NCBI GenBank assembly: GCA_902519235.1
Contig: CABYJE010000001.1
Coordinates: 181,769 to 245,768 of the forward strand
Direction: 5' to 3'
Length of the DNA: 64,000 nt
Source of the DNA: an uncultured Prochlorococcus sp.
Lineage (GTDB): Bacteria > Cyanobacteriota > Cyanobacteriia > PCC-6307 > Cyanobiaceae
Made by a program: the position numbers and the translations under genes. The notes beneath the pieces are model-generated. The model was not told the DNA's origin and did no database searches. It was given only the letters and a program-made list of their open reading frames with translations. This document shows positions 1-9,876 of the stretch, piece after piece (positions within the stretch are counted from its first letter, which is position 1; every line of letters starts with the position of its first letter).

Positions 1-1
1 T

Positions 2-649
2 ATTTATATTACTTTTTCTGTTGAAGAGCCAGAATTAAATTTATCTCAAGTTAATAGGTTTTTAATATCAGCAGAATCGATGGGAGTTGAAGTTTCATTA
101 GTTTTGACAAAGTGTGATTTAATTTCAGATAAAAAAAGATCTTTATTAATTGATAAATTTGGTAAATGGGGTTATCAAGCAATAACTTTAAATTTACAGA
201 AATCTGATTGTTTTAAAAATTTATTATCTGAGTTAAAGCAAAAAGAGTGTTCGATTTTTATGGGTCCATCTGGTGTTGGGAAAACTACTTTGCTCAATAT
301 GATAATTCCGGGTCTTCAAAATAGTACTGCTCCAGTTTCCAATAAAATTAAAAGAGGAAAAAATACTACTCGAAATGTTGAGTTATTTGCTCTATCAAAT
401 CAAAGTTACATTGTTGATACCCCTGGTTTTAATATGCAACCTCTAGAGCTTGATATTAGATTGTTACCAAATCTCTATTCAGAAATACATAAACAAATAA
501 ACCATGAAGGAATTAGCTGTAAATTTCGTAACTGCTTACATTTAAATGACGAGGGCTGCAATTTAAATAAATCCTTTGAAAGATATTCCTTTTATAAAGA
601 AATGATCGAGTCTTCTAAGAGTCACTATTATCAAAACCAGGAAGATTAA
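2..649 (+). CDS. rsgA: Ribosome small-subunit-dependent GTPase RsgA, 5' truncated by the window edge
   Basis: The reading frame is open from base 2, so the N-terminus (OB-fold) lies outside the window. Visible are the circularly permuted GTPase motifs: a G4-like TKCD early, then the P-loop [12 protein letters not shown] and the G3 motif DTPGF. A C-terminal zinc-binding segment follows, with [14 protein letters not shown] giving the Cys-x4-Cys-His-x5-Cys pattern. In this family the protein binds the 30S subunit and promotes late maturation, releasing on GTP hydrolysis. Its 3' end overlaps the convergent YbaB-type gene by about 35 bp. An internal ATG at 80 could be mistaken for the start, but homologous sequence continues upstream. 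Confidence 0.93.
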   Translation: MYITFSVEEPELNLSQVNRFLISAESMGVEVSLVLTKCDLISDKKRSLLIDKFGKWGYQAITLNLQKSDCFKNLLSELKQKECSIFMGPSGVGKTTLLNMIIPGLQNSTAPVSNKIKRGKNTTRNVELFALSNQSYIVDTPGFNMQPLELDIRLLPNLYSEIHKQINHEGISCKFRNCLHLNDEGCNLNKSFERYSFYKEMIESSKSHYYQNQED

Positions 650-965
650 GATTTAATCCACCAGTCAAATCATTCATTCTTTCTTTCATAGTTGTAGTGG
701 ATAATTCATGAGCTTTTTGAATAGCTTGTAAGATGTTTTGCTCTATTTTTTCTTTATCTGAATTTACAATATTTTCTTTCACTTCTACCCTTAAAGGAAG
801 TTGGTTGCCACTTATCCAGACTTTTATCATTTCATCATCACTTTTCCCCTCAATCTCCATATTCTCAAGTTCATCTTGTAATCTTTGAGCATCTTGCTGA
901 ATTTGTTTGGCTTTTTTAAAAGCTTCTGTAAGTTGTCCAAAGTTAGGAAGTCCAAAACCCGCCAT
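615..965 (-). CDS. YbaB/EbfC family nucleoid-associated protein
   Basis: This 116-residue protein starts [20 protein letters not shown], with an N-terminal amphipathic helix ([20 protein letters not shown]). The strand-rich middle and C-terminal helix are typical of the YbaB/EbfC dimeric DNA-binding family. In other bacteria the family coats DNA and is often linked to recR/dnaX. Here it sits directly downstream of murB-murC on the same strand, 18 bp from murB, and probably belongs to that transcript. The length is normal. The precise role in cyanobacteria is not evident from sequence. Confidence 0.9.
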   Translation of the reverse strand: MAGFGLPNFGQLTEAFKKAKQIQQDAQRLQDELENMEIEGKSDDEMIKVWISGNQLPLRVEVKENIVNSDKEKIEQNILQAIQKAHELSTTTMKERMNDLTGGLNLNLPGFDNSDS

Positions 966-983
966 TTTGTAAAAAAAGTTTCT

Positions 984-1877
984 TTAATTAGGATAGTCAA
1001 AACCAATCATTCTTACTTCCGGTTGCAAATAAATACCTTTGTTTTGTAGTACTTTTTGTTGAATTACAGTTATTAATTCATAAATATCCTTTGAACTTGC
1101 TGAAGAAGTGTTAATTATGAAATTTGAATGCATTGTAGAAATTTCAGCACCGCCAATTTTAAATCCCTTTAAACCAATTTCATCAATTAATTTTGCAGCA
1201 TAATTATTTTTAGGATTTTTAAAAACACTACCAAAACTTGGTTGATGATATGGCTGTGTTTCTGTTTTAAATTTAAGGTTATTTTTGGTTGTTTGAATTA
1301 ATTGTTCAAGATTTCCATTAGGCTCAAAATATAGTCTTGCACTAATAATTGTCAAATCATTTTTTTGAAAAGAGCTAAATCTATACTCAAAATTGATGTC
1401 TTGTTTTTCAATTTCAAGTTTTTCATAAGTTTTATTGTTTATAACTTTTACGGAAATAAGATTTTTTGCGAGCGATAAATTACCTGTGCCAGCATTCATA
1501 TAAATTGCTCCTCCCAAAGTGCCAGGAATTCCGACAGCCCATTCACCTCCTTGTAATCCATTTTTAGCGAGTGAATTAGATAATGTTGGGAGCATTACAC
1601 CTGCTTCCGCTTCAACAATTCCTGAATATGGATCTATCTTTAATGACTTCAATTTTTTTGTACATAAAACTAAGCCTTTTATGAAAATATTATTTATCAA
1701 AAGATTTGAACCTGCGCCAATTATTTGGCATCTTTGTTTGTTTAAACTTGCCCATTTTATAAGATTTGAAAATGCGTCAATGTCACTCGGCTCAGCAAAA
1801 TATTCAGCGACACCACCAACTTTTATAGTTGTATAACTACTTAAATTACTGTTTTTAGAAAAAATTTTTTTATTCAT
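984..1877 (-). CDS. murB: UDP-N-acetylenolpyruvoylglucosamine reductase (MurB)
   Basis: MurB catalyses the NADPH- and FAD-dependent reduction that forms UDP-N-acetylmuramate, the second committed step of peptidoglycan synthesis in the cytoplasm. The 297-residue protein shows an N-terminal FAD-binding region (TTIKVGGVAEYFAEP, then GAGSNLLI and GIPGTLGGAIYMNAG). The substrate-binding C-terminal domain includes SFGSVFKNP, whose serine is the usual proton donor, and a terminal glutamate in QPEVRMIG. The compact length fits the type II form. The gene is 7 bp downstream of murC on the same strand, so the two are almost certainly co-transcribed. Confidence 0.96.
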   Translation of the reverse strand: MNKKIFSKNSNLSSYTTIKVGGVAEYFAEPSDIDAFSNLIKWASLNKQRCQIIGAGSNLLINNIFIKGLVLCTKKLKSLKIDPYSGIVEAEAGVMLPTLSNSLAKNGLQGGEWAVGIPGTLGGAIYMNAGTGNLSLAKNLISVKVINNKTYEKLEIEKQDINFEYRFSSFQKNDLTIISARLYFEPNGNLEQLIQTTKNNLKFKTETQPYHQPSFGSVFKNPKNNYAAKLIDEIGLKGFKIGGAEISTMHSNFIINTSSASSKDIYELITVIQQKVLQNKGIYLQPEVRMIGFDYPN

Positions 1878-1884
1878 AAATTAG

Positions 1885-3300
1885 TTATCTATTTAATTTT
1901 TTTTCATTTAAAATTGACCAGAAATTATGACAATCACCAGCTCCCATATTCAAAATTAAATCCCCTTTTTGAGTTAATTCGTAAAAATTCTTTGTAACTT
2001 CATAATAATTATTTATATAACTAACATTTTTATTTTTTTTATAAATCAGATCAGTGATAATTTTCGCAGTCATTTTATCTTCGTTTCTTTCTCCTGCACC
2101 ATAAATACTTGTTACATAAATAACATCTGCTTTTGATAATTCTTCAGCGAATTCTTTCGTAAATTGCTTTACTCTAGAGTATCTGTGAGGTTGAAATATA
2201 GCTATTAATCTACTTTCTTGAGATTCATTATCATTTTTTTGCTGAATCAATAATCTTCCTAATTTAATCGTCTCTTTTATTTCGTTTGGGTGATGTGCAT
2301 AATCATCATATAAACTTCTTTCATCTAATTGGCCTCTAAATTCAAACCTTTTTTTTGGCAGTTTCAGATATTTTATATTTTTCTTAATTTCTATAAAATC
2401 TACTCCTATCATTCTTGAAGCTGCTATTGCTGCGGTGATATTAGATAGATTGTGCAATCCTGGAATTGGAATATTTAAACTACTAATAAAGTTTCCATTC
2501 TCATAATATTTGCCAATTGTATACTTTGAATTAATTTCACTCGGAATTATTGCATAAGCTACGTTTTTAGCAGTAATGTTTGACCATTTCCAATTAGAAT
2601 AAAAATTATTTCTTGAGGTTTCGCAATCAAAATTAAGTAGTAATTTTTTAGAGTTTTTAGCAAAACTTTTAAAAGAAGATATAACATCACTTAAATTTGA
2701 AAAGTGATCGCAATGATCAAAATCAATGTTATTGATTATCCCGATATCAGATTTATATTTGTTAATTGTCCCATCAGATTCATCAACTTCAGCTACTAAG
2801 TATTTTGTATTTTCTAAATGACAATTAGAGTTGTAAATAGGAACTATTCCTCCAGTTATTGAAGAAGAATTATGTGTACATAACTCAAGTATTGTAGAAA
2901 GAAATGTACTGGTTGATGTTTTTCCGTGGCTGCCGGCTACCGCCAATGCACTATAAGTGCTCATAAGCATAGCAAGTATCTCTGAACGATGTTTTATTGA
3001 TAAATTTTTTTCTCTGCAGTAAGAAAATTCTTCATTTTCTGGCTTGATCGCAGAGGATACAACAAAATTAATCAATTTGTTGGTAAATTTTGAAATAACA
3101 AATTCAATATTTTGTCGAATTTGAGAAGTAAAGATTACTGCACCTAATTTCTCCAATTTATTAGTTTCATCGTTTTTAACTAAATCAGATCCTGAAACTG
3201 AACAACCTTTTTTAAGTAAACCAATTGCTAATGCTGACATTCCAATACCTCCGATCCCAATAAAATGAAAATGACTTTTCAACAGTAATTTTTTATCCAA
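1885..3300 (-). CDS. murC: UDP-N-acetylmuramate--L-alanine ligase (MurC)
   Basis: MurC adds L-alanine to UDP-MurNAc using ATP, the first amino-acid addition to the peptidoglycan stem. The 471-residue protein has the N-terminal nucleotide-binding motif GIGGIGMSALA, the Mur-ligase ATP loop AVAGSHGKTSTSTFLS, and the central EVDESDGT. DDYAHHPNEI appears near the start of the C-terminal domain. The length is normal. It is the first gene of the murC-murB-ybaB run, transcribed away from gap2 with a roughly 195-bp divergent intergenic region that probably holds both promoters. Confidence 0.97.
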   Translation of the reverse strand: MDKKLLLKSHFHFIGIGGIGMSALAIGLLKKGCSVSGSDLVKNDETNKLEKLGAVIFTSQIRQNIEFVISKFTNKLINFVVSSAIKPENEEFSYCREKNLSIKHRSEILAMLMSTYSALAVAGSHGKTSTSTFLSTILELCTHNSSSITGGIVPIYNSNCHLENTKYLVAEVDESDGTINKYKSDIGIINNIDFDHCDHFSNLSDVISSFKSFAKNSKKLLLNFDCETSRNNFYSNWKWSNITAKNVAYAIIPSEINSKYTIGKYYENGNFISSLNIPIPGLHNLSNITAAIAASRMIGVDFIEIKKNIKYLKLPKKRFEFRGQLDERSLYDDYAHHPNEIKETIKLGRLLIQQKNDNESQESRLIAIFQPHRYSRVKQFTKEFAEELSKADVIYVTSIYGAGERNEDKMTAKIITDLIYKKNKNVSYINNYYEVTKNFYELTQKGDLILNMGAGDCHNFWSILNEKKLNR

Positions 3301-3428
3301 TGTTTATCTTTTACTTAAATCAAAATAACTTCTAAGTAAAATTTTGCTATTTTTTCTTAAAAAAAAATGTTTTTTTTTCTTGAATTAATACAAAACTAGA
3401 CTTATTTGCTTAATAAATCAAAAAAAAC

Positions 3429-3457
3429 TTACGTTATTGCACAAAATTCAGTATGAT
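3429..3457 (+). promoter_or_regulatory. Candidate sigma-70-type promoter of gap2
   Basis: A -10-like TATGAT at 3452-3457 is preceded by a -35-like TTACGT at 3429-3434 with 17-bp spacing. It lies about 38 bp upstream of the gap2 start codon. This is a pattern match only; in AT-rich DNA such matches are common. Confidence 0.35.
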
Positions 3458-3494
3458 CAGCAACTTAGGTTAATCTTTTAGAAATTATTTAGTT

Positions 3495-4517
3495 ATGACT
3501 TTGCGTGTTGCAATTAACGGCTTTGGCAGAATTGGTCGAAACTTTATGCGTTGTTGGCTTAGTAGAGGGGCTTACACCAATATTGAAGTAGTTGGAATTA
3601 ATGTCACCTCAGATCCTAAGACTAATGCTCATCTATTAAAGTATGACTCAGTCCTTGGTCAACTTGATGGGGTTGATATAAAATATACTGATGATACTTT
3701 TGTAATTAATAACAAGACAATTAAGTGTTTCTCTGATAGAAACCCAATGAATCTCCCTTGGAAAGACTGGGGTGTAGATTTGGTTATTGAATCAACTGGA
3801 GTATTTAATACAGACGTAGGTGCAAGTAAGCACTTAGAGGTAGGAGCAAAAAAAGTCATTTTAACTGCTCCTGGTAAAGGTGATGGCGTGGGCACTTATG
3901 TAGTTGGAGTTAATGCTGATACATATAAACATAAAGATTACGATATTTTGAGTAATGCTAGTTGTACAACTAACTGTTTAGCTCCAGTAGTTAAAGTTTT
4001 AGACCAAACTTTTGGGATTAACAAAGGTTTGATGACTACAATTCATAGTTACACAGGGGATCAAAGAATTTTAGATAATAGTCATAGAGATCTACGAAGG
4101 GCTCGAGCCGCTGCTACAAATATCGTTCCTACTTCTACAGGAGCAGCAAAAGCTGTAGCACTGGTATACCCAGAAATGAAAGGCAAATTAACAGGAATTG
4201 CAATGAGAGTTCCAACTCCTAACGTTTCAGCAGTAGATTTTGTTTTTGAATCTTCTAAATCTGTCACAGCTGAAGAAGTCAATAATGCTCTTAAGGAAGC
4301 ATCTTTAAGCTCAATGAAAGGCATAATTAAGTATGGAGATGAACCATTGGTGTCAAGTGATTATGCAGGTACCAATGAATCATCAATTGTAGATAGTGAT
4401 CTTACTATGTGTATCGGAGATAACCTTGTAAAAGTGCTTGCATGGTATGACAATGAGTGGGGTTATAGTCAGAGAGTTGTAGATCTAGCAGAGATTGTTG
4501 CTAAAAATTGGGATTAA
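3495..4517 (+). CDS. gap2: Glyceraldehyde-3-phosphate dehydrogenase, Gap2 (photosynthetic NADP type)
   Basis: The protein reduces 1,3-bisphosphoglycerate in the Calvin cycle and works in gluconeogenesis. The 340-residue chain has the Rossmann motif [14 protein letters not shown], the catalytic cysteine in [12 protein letters not shown], the phosphate-binding STGAAKAV, and [11 protein letters not shown] near the C-terminus. Cyanobacteria usually have a glycolytic Gap1 and a photosynthetic Gap2; overall resemblance and length favour Gap2, but dual cofactor specificity is inferred. It ends one base before the convergent thiL stop, leaving no intergenic space. Confidence 0.95.
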   Translation: MTLRVAINGFGRIGRNFMRCWLSRGAYTNIEVVGINVTSDPKTNAHLLKYDSVLGQLDGVDIKYTDDTFVINNKTIKCFSDRNPMNLPWKDWGVDLVIESTGVFNTDVGASKHLEVGAKKVILTAPGKGDGVGTYVVGVNADTYKHKDYDILSNASCTTNCLAPVVKVLDQTFGINKGLMTTIHSYTGDQRILDNSHRDLRRARAAATNIVPTSTGAAKAVALVYPEMKGKLTGIAMRVPTPNVSAVDFVFESSKSVTAEEVNNALKEASLSSMKGIIKYGDEPLVSSDYAGTNESSIVDSDLTMCIGDNLVKVLAWYDNEWGYSQRVVDLAEIVAKNWD

Positions 4518-5501
4518 TTAAAAGTGTTTGAAAGGTGAGTTATCAAATAATTTGTTTTTTTTATTATCTTTAAATTCTATTGATGGTTCACCATCAGCAA
4601 AAAAACCAATCTCGTTTATATCTTTATCAAGTTTAGATAAACTTTTTGCCCATTTTTTGGGCAATGAGAAAACTAATTCATAATCTTCACCTCCAAAAAA
4701 ATAGTATTCATCCCATTTATCTCCCTTAGGCCAATCCTTATCTTTAGGTATTTTTTCATAGTTTATGATCGCTTTGCAGTTGCTAGCTATCGCTAAATCT
4801 TGTAAGGCTTGAAATAGACCATCACTGCTATCGGTACATCCTATTTTCCTTATATTTTTATTGGAGCGAGTTTTGAGGAGATTATTTAGAAAATTTGGGT
4901 AAATTCTAGGGCGACAAAAATGTTCAATGGACTTAATGATTAATCTTTCATTAAGAGAAAATTCATTATCAAAATTAATTTTATTTTGAATCAAAAATCC
5001 CAGTTTGCTAAGACCATGAATTCCTGTAGTTAAGATTATATCTCCGGGTTTACACGCGTTTCTTCTCAATGCAAGTTCACCTTGAATTCCAAAGGCCGTA
5101 ATTGAAATGATTTTTTCATCCCCCTTTGAGCAATCTCCCCCTAGAATTACCCCGCCATATTCTTTTAATGCTTTATTTATTCCTTTGTATAGTTCTTCAA
5201 CCCAAATCCACTCAGTTCTAGCCGGTAGAACTAGGCTTATTGTAATACCTATAGTTTTCTTGCTGCCACTGGATAATAAGTCAGAGATGTTACTAACAAC
5301 TGCTTTCCACCCAAGGTCCCCAGGACAAATAATGTCATTGAAATGAACATTTTCCACCAATGAATCAGTATTAACCAGTAAATTATCATTTTTAGTTTTG
5401 ATTAAAGCGCAATCATCTGAAATTTGGTTTTTAGGCATAAATTTTCCTAGCCTATTTATTAATTCTTTTTCTCCTATATCTTCTAATTTTTCTTTATGCA
5501 T
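4518..5501 (-). CDS. thiL: Thiamine-monophosphate kinase (ThiL)
   Basis: ThiL phosphorylates thiamine monophosphate to the active cofactor thiamine diphosphate with ATP. The 327-residue protein belongs to the PurM/AIR-synthase-like superfamily. It shows the N-terminal DDCALI metal-binding stretch, LVNTDSLVENVHF, GGDCSKGDEKIISITAFG, and the C-terminal DSSDGLFQALQDLA and FFGGEDYELVF blocks. The start overlaps the end of the upstream cyclophilin gene by 8 bp, implying translational coupling. A thiamine-linked ThiO-like oxidase occurs separately near 36 kb. Confidence 0.94.
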   Translation of the reverse strand: MHKEKLEDIGEKELINRLGKFMPKNQISDDCALIKTKNDNLLVNTDSLVENVHFNDIICPGDLGWKAVVSNISDLLSSGSKKTIGITISLVLPARTEWIWVEELYKGINKALKEYGGVILGGDCSKGDEKIISITAFGIQGELALRRNACKPGDIILTTGIHGLSKLGFLIQNKINFDNEFSLNERLIIKSIEHFCRPRIYPNFLNNLLKTRSNKNIRKIGCTDSSDGLFQALQDLAIASNCKAIINYEKIPKDKDWPKGDKWDEYYFFGGEDYELVFSLPKKWAKSLSKLDKDINEIGFFADGEPSIEFKDNKKNKLFDNSPFKHF

Positions 5502-6585
5502 TTAATTTAAGGTTTTCAATCCCTTCCATAACATCAATTGAAATTATTCTGTCATCTTTAGTAAGCTCTTCTAATACATCAAATCCATCTATAACGTAAC
5601 CAAAGGCAGCATTCCTCCCGTCAATTAAATTGCGACCTGCTGGATTTAATTCTGCTTCATATAAGAAGAAGAAAAATTGCGATGAGCCATCATCAACTGC
5701 GGTATTTGAATGGGACCATCCTAGAGTTCCAAGTGTTGCAAAAGGTAATGTTGGCGTCTCTGTGTAAAGACCTAAATCTTCAAAAGTTTGATTATAAAAT
5801 GTATCTTGTTCATCCGGAATTCTTATTTCTAAGGGAACGTGACGTTCTTCGTTTGTTTCAGGATCTATGTAACCAATATCTTCACCAATTGGATCACCTG
5901 TTTGCAGTACAAAAAATTCTTCTGCTCTGTTGATAGGTAAATCTTTGTAGAAGTTTTTTGAAGATAAATCTATAAATGCTCCTGCTGTAAGTGGGGCGTT
6001 AAATCCATCCACAATTGCTTGCATTTCACCTTTAGAGGTTTTTATATTGACTTTTGCTCTGCCCAGTAATCTTGGTAAATTATCAAATTCCTGGGGAATA
6101 GAGTATGGAAATTCATTTGGTAGAAAATATTCTTCTAATCCACCTATTTTATCTAAAGCATCTCTTCGGGTCGCTATAAATGAGTATTTATCCTTTGATT
6201 TAGAGTAATCTTGGAGACTATCAAAATTTTCTTTGAGCTTTAAAAATGTTTTTTCAGCAATTTTCTTTTTATCTTTTGGTAGTTCTTGAATAATTTTATT
6301 CTGGTATTTTTTTAGTAAAGATTGACATTTTGTAACAGTTTTCGTAAGAGCGGGCCATCTTCCTCCTCTTACAAGGTCACTAGTTTCTTCCAATTTGTGT
6401 TGAAGTTCTTGTAACTCAACTTGCTTGATAGGGAGTGCGTTTCTGAGGATTGCACTAGGGTCTTTTACTGCGTTTCCAGTAGGTAAATCAGCTAGTACTT
6501 GAATCGGTTTTAAGAGAAAAACCTGTAAAATTACAATCGATAGAATTAAGAAAAGTTTGTTCTGATTTGATAAGAATTTTTGCAT
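5494..6585 (-). CDS. Lumenal cyclophilin-type peptidyl-prolyl isomerase (TLP40-like)
   Basis: The 363-residue protein begins with a basic N-terminus and a hydrophobic stretch ending near VLA at about residue 32, a plausible Sec signal. A helical region rich in charged residues (about 45-140) resembles the PsbQ-like domain of thylakoid TLP40. The C-terminal half carries the cyclophilin fold with [22 protein letters not shown] and [19 protein letters not shown]. The probable role is proline isomerisation in the thylakoid lumen or periplasm. It is divergent from efp, with under 50 bp between the genes, and overlaps thiL by 8 bp. Confidence 0.88.
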   Translation of the reverse strand: MQKFLSNQNKLFLILSIVILQVFLLKPIQVLADLPTGNAVKDPSAILRNALPIKQVELQELQHKLEETSDLVRGGRWPALTKTVTKCQSLLKKYQNKIIQELPKDKKKIAEKTFLKLKENFDSLQDYSKSKDKYSFIATRRDALDKIGGLEEYFLPNEFPYSIPQEFDNLPRLLGRAKVNIKTSKGEMQAIVDGFNAPLTAGAFIDLSSKNFYKDLPINRAEEFFVLQTGDPIGEDIGYIDPETNEERHVPLEIRIPDEQDTFYNQTFEDLGLYTETPTLPFATLGTLGWSHSNTAVDDGSSQFFFFLYEAELNPAGRNLIDGRNAAFGYVIDGFDVLEELTKDDRIISIDVMEGIENLKLNA

Positions 6586-6628
6586 AGCACTCTTGCAGGT
6601 TTATGATCCTTGGGGATGTAATACAGGA

Positions 6629-7189
6629 ATGATTTCCAGTAACGATTTTCGCACAGGAACTACCATCGAATTGGATGGACAAGTTTGGCGTGTTGTAGAA
6701 TTTCTACATGTCAAGCCTGGCAAGGGTTCTGCTTTCGTGCGAACAAAATTAAAATCAGTTCAAAGCGGCAACGTGGTTGAAAAAACTTTTCGAGCCGGAG
6801 AATCAGTACAACAGGCTATCCTTGAGAAGTCTAACCTGCAGCATACTTATGTGGAGTCTGGTGATTATGTTTTTATGGATATGACAAGTTTTGAAGAAAC
6901 AAGACTCACCTCTGAACAAATCGGTAAAGGTGCAAAGTATTTGAAAGAGGGAATGGAGGTTAATGTAATTTTTCATAATGGTAAAGTTTTAGAAGTAGAA
7001 CTTCCAATATCTATTACTTTGAAAGTTACTGAGACTGATCCAGGAGTTAAAGGGGACACTGCTAGTGGGGGCACGAAACCAGCTATTCTAGAAACAGGTG
7101 CTCAAGTTATGGTTCCTTTATTTATTTCTGTGGGAGAAATGATCAAAGTTGATACTCGTAATGACAGTTATCTTGGACGTGAAAATTAA
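6629..7189 (+). CDS. efp: Translation elongation factor P
   Basis: EF-P rescues ribosomes stalled at polyproline stretches. I chose the ATG at 6629 ([10 protein letters not shown]), giving 186 residues, the normal family length. An in-frame ATG 12 codons earlier would add a non-conserved extension. The domain I loop [18 protein letters not shown] holds the usual modification-site lysine in PGKGSAF. Two OB-fold domains follow, ending [11 protein letters not shown]. The stop overlaps the accB start by one base (TAATG), indicating a coupled efp-accB operon, a pairing I recall from other cyanobacteria. Confidence 0.96.
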   Translation: MISSNDFRTGTTIELDGQVWRVVEFLHVKPGKGSAFVRTKLKSVQSGNVVEKTFRAGESVQQAILEKSNLQHTYVESGDYVFMDMTSFEETRLTSEQIGKGAKYLKEGMEVNVIFHNGKVLEVELPISITLKVTETDPGVKGDTASGGTKPAILETGAQVMVPLFISVGEMIKVDTRNDSYLGREN

Positions 7190-7701
7190 TGGCTATGAAA
7201 TTAGATCATGAAGACTTAAATCGCTTAATAGAGAAAATTTCTAAAAGCGATATTCAAGAATTCTCACTAGAGGGAGAAGATTTTAAACTCGAAATAAAAA
7301 GGAATTTACTTGATCAGAACCAAGGTCAAGGTACTAATAATTTAGTTTCTAATACTTCCTTTGATAGGCAAATAATTGCTAACCAAAAATCTATTAATGA
7401 TAACATCTCAATAATCAATGAGCCTGAAGCCCCTCAGGCAGACCCTCCTGGGCGTTCTGATCTTACTGAAATTACCTCTCCTATGGTAGGTACCTTTTAT
7501 AGGGCTGCAGCGCCTGGAGAGGACCCATTCGTGGAAGTAGGAAATAATGTTAAGGTCGGTCAAACTATTTGTATTTTAGAAGCTATGAAGTTGATGAATG
7601 AGATTGAATCTGAATTTAATGCGGAAATAGTAGAGATTCTTGTTGAAAATGGAACGCCAGTTGAATTTGGTCAAGTTTTAATGCGTGTTAAGCAGTCTTG
7701 A
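7189..7701 (+). CDS. accB: Biotin carboxyl carrier protein of acetyl-CoA carboxylase
   Basis: AccB carries biotin between the biotin carboxylase and carboxyltransferase parts of acetyl-CoA carboxylase, the first step of fatty-acid synthesis. The 170-residue protein has an N-terminal helical region, a variable Pro-rich linker (about 85-95), and a C-terminal biotinyl domain. The biotin-attachment motif EAMKLMNEIE contains the acceptor lysine. The start ATG overlaps the efp stop; a second ATG two codons later is also possible. Its partner accC is at 51962. The 3' end overlaps convergent pdxA by 24 bp. Confidence 0.95.
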   Translation: MAMKLDHEDLNRLIEKISKSDIQEFSLEGEDFKLEIKRNLLDQNQGQGTNNLVSNTSFDRQIIANQKSINDNISIINEPEAPQADPPGRSDLTEITSPMVGTFYRAAAPGEDPFVEVGNNVKVGQTICILEAMKLMNEIESEFNAEIVEILVENGTPVEFGQVLMRVKQS

Positions 7702-8712
7702 ATTTTTAGTTATTTCTATGGCTGTTTTTATAGCCTCAATCATACTTTGAGATTGAGCGATTCCTTTGCCAGCAATATCAAATCCCGTTCCATGATCTGG
7801 AGAAGTTCTTATAAACGGTAAACCTATTGTCATATTGACTGAGTAATTAAGAGCAATAACTTTCATTGGTATTAAACCTTGATCATGGTACATAGCAAGA
7901 ATTCCATCATGTTTTTCAACATCTTTGTTTCTCCATGCTTTTGCTGAAGAATTCCAGCAACTATCTGGAGACAAAGGGCCTAATAATTTAATATCTCTAT
8001 TCTTATTATTCCAAGTAATCAATGCATCATTAAGCCAATCTTTCTCTTCATGACCCAAAATCCCCTCTTCCCCAGCATGAGGGTTTAATCCGGCAACTTT
8101 TAAAGTAGGTTGATCAATGTAGGAACTACAAAAATCTTTGAAAAGATCTAATTTTGAATGTATTAATTGTTTAGTTAACTTTTTGGAAACCTCACAAATA
8201 GGGATGTGAGTTGTAGCTAGTAAAGTATTGAATCTCCAACCTGTAATTGGTGATTTTGCTGTAAATAACATGCCAACATTTTCTACCCCACATGATTCTG
8301 CTAATACTTCAGTTTGACCAGAGTAATAATGACCTGCTAAAGACCATGATTTCTTGCAAATTGGTCCAGTTACAAGTGCCGAATTTGGATATTGTTTTAC
8401 AATTTCAATTGCTTTTTTCAAGTAATAGAAACTTGAATTACCATAACTTGTTTTGGAGTCACTATCAGATGAAGAGATGTCGAGATCATGTATTTTTAAA
8501 TTTTTCGGATTTGCTAGATTTTCTAATCCTAAGGATCTAAGGTGAATGTATGTATTTTGTAGATTTTTTTTCGAACCAACTAATATAAATTCAATATTTT
8601 CATGTATCTCATTAGAACAAAGAGCTTTTAAGATTATTTCAGGTCCAATGCCAGATTCATCTCCTACACTTAATACTATTTTGAGTTGATTACTCATATC
8701 CTGAAAGTTCAT
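7678..8712 (-). CDS. pdxA: 4-hydroxythreonine-4-phosphate dehydrogenase (PdxA)
   Basis: PdxA oxidises 4-hydroxythreonine phosphate in the DXP-dependent pathway to pyridoxal phosphate. The 344-residue protein has the family blocks SVGDESGIGPEIILKAL, LVTGPICKKSW, GLNPHAGEEG with a metal-ligand histidine, and AMYHDQGLIPMKV. GLPFIRTSPDHGTGFDIAG follows near the C-terminus. An alternative start at the internal Met6 (MSNQLK) would give a slightly shorter protein. The neighbouring SDR gene lies just upstream on the same strand with about 20 bp between them. Confidence 0.94.
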   Translation of the reverse strand: MNFQDMSNQLKIVLSVGDESGIGPEIILKALCSNEIHENIEFILVGSKKNLQNTYIHLRSLGLENLANPKNLKIHDLDISSSDSDSKTSYGNSSFYYLKKAIEIVKQYPNSALVTGPICKKSWSLAGHYYSGQTEVLAESCGVENVGMLFTAKSPITGWRFNTLLATTHIPICEVSKKLTKQLIHSKLDLFKDFCSSYIDQPTLKVAGLNPHAGEEGILGHEEKDWLNDALITWNNKNRDIKLLGPLSPDSCWNSSAKAWRNKDVEKHDGILAMYHDQGLIPMKVIALNYSVNMTIGLPFIRTSPDHGTGFDIAGKGIAQSQSMIEAIKTAIEITKNSRLLNTH

Positions 8713-8733
8713 AAAAAGCTTTAAATTTATTTT

Positions 8734-9612
8734 TTAACTATTTAAATAGCAATTTTTTAAGCCTATTCTATAGTTTTTATAAATTAGTTTATAACCCAAT
8801 GTTTCGCATAAAAGCTTATTAGAGACTCTTCTATTTTCCATCCAAAAAGATTGGGCTATAGGCGATAATTCATCTTTTGCATCCTCAAATAATGTCGGCT
8901 TTGGCATTTGTAAACCGAGTAAATCGTAGCAATATTGAGTAACTTCTATTTGTGAACAGGGTTCATCGTCTGCGATATTAATAATCTGGTAAAATTTTAA
9001 GGAATTTTTATTTTGCAATAGATAGATAATTGCATTTGTAATGTCAGCGACATGAATTCTTGAAAAAACTTGATTTTTTTTGGAAATAATGCGAATTTTT
9101 TTATTTCTTATTGCATCAAAAGTAGATCTACCAGGTCCATAAATACCGGGCAACCTAAAAATTTGTACTGGTAATCCAGATTCAATCCATTCTTTTTCAC
9201 AATTTAACCTCTTCTGACTTCTTTTTTGAAAAGGGTTAGGCTGATCAATCTCAGAAACCCAACCGCCCTTGGTGTTTCCATACACTCCTGTGGTAGATAG
9301 ATATCCAACCCATTCAAGGGATAAACTCTTTAGTGTATTTTTGAAATTTCCTAATACTGGATCATTGCCATTCTTATCAGGGGGAATGCAACTTAGAATA
9401 TGTGTGACTCCTTCAAAAATTTTTTTATCAGGAACCTCACCGTTTTCACTATTAAATATGAAACTATTTGGGTCATTGCTTTCCGATCTAGAACTTGTTA
9501 AAGCATTACAACCTAATTTCCTTAGTGTTTTTGCGAAGAAACTGCCGCTAAAACCACACCCTAAGATTAAAAATTTATTTTTATAATTTAGTGAACTTGC
9601 TAGATTTTTCAT
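8734..9612 (-). CDS. NAD(P)-binding epimerase/dehydratase-like SDR protein
   Basis: The 292-residue protein has an N-terminal Rossmann glycine motif (LGCGFSGSFFAKTLRKLG) and the extended-SDR blocks YLSTTGVYG and FRLPGIYGPGR. RIHVADITNAI and INIADDEPCSQIEV follow, resembling the YeeZ-like branch of NAD-dependent epimerases. The classical YxxxK pair is not obvious, so catalytic competence is uncertain. The substrate cannot be told from sequence. It is likely transcribed with pdxA. Confidence 0.8.
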   Translation of the reverse strand: MKNLASSLNYKNKFLILGCGFSGSFFAKTLRKLGCNALTSSRSESNDPNSFIFNSENGEVPDKKIFEGVTHILSCIPPDKNGNDPVLGNFKNTLKSLSLEWVGYLSTTGVYGNTKGGWVSEIDQPNPFQKRSQKRLNCEKEWIESGLPVQIFRLPGIYGPGRSTFDAIRNKKIRIISKKNQVFSRIHVADITNAIIYLLQNKNSLKFYQIINIADDEPCSQIEVTQYCYDLLGLQMPKPTLFEDAKDELSPIAQSFWMENRRVSNKLLCETLGYKLIYKNYRIGLKNCYLNS

Positions 9613-9645
9613 ATGGCGTTAAAGTAGTACATACGTATTATTTAT

Positions 9646-9876
9646 GTGATGAAAACGGCTTTTCGCTCTGATTTAAAATCAAAAACTTTTTGTATTAGCA
9701 AAAGTTATACTAGTTTGAAAGAAAAAGAAATTAGTTCAGTTAATTGTAAATTCTACCAAAAATTATTTGTCATTCTAATTTCATTTTCTACAATTTTAAT
9801 ACTCCCAGAATCGCCAAGAGAATTGGAAAATATATGTGAGGTCTATAACTCTAGAAAGATGTGTAATATTTGGTAA
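9646..9876 (+). CDS. Small membrane or secreted hypothetical protein ending in two cysteines
   Basis: This 76-residue ORF has a basic N-terminal part and one hydrophobic segment (LFVILISFSTILILP, about 43-57). A short polar tail follows, with two cysteines (ICEVYNSRKMCNIW). The layout suggests a membrane-anchored or cleaved peptide with a disulfide-capable tail. It fills the gap between the divergent SDR gene and the convergent HNH gene, ending one base before the HNH stop. I do not recognise a named family. The tidy fit between neighbours supports a real gene. Confidence 0.5.
   Translation: MMKTAFRSDLKSKTFCISKSYTSLKEKEISSVNCKFYQKLFVILISFSTILILPESPRELENICEVYNSRKMCNIW

Noticed and set aside
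6593..6628. Earlier in-frame ATG for EF-P
   Set aside because: It adds 12 residues absent from the family; the second ATG begins exactly where conserved sequence starts.
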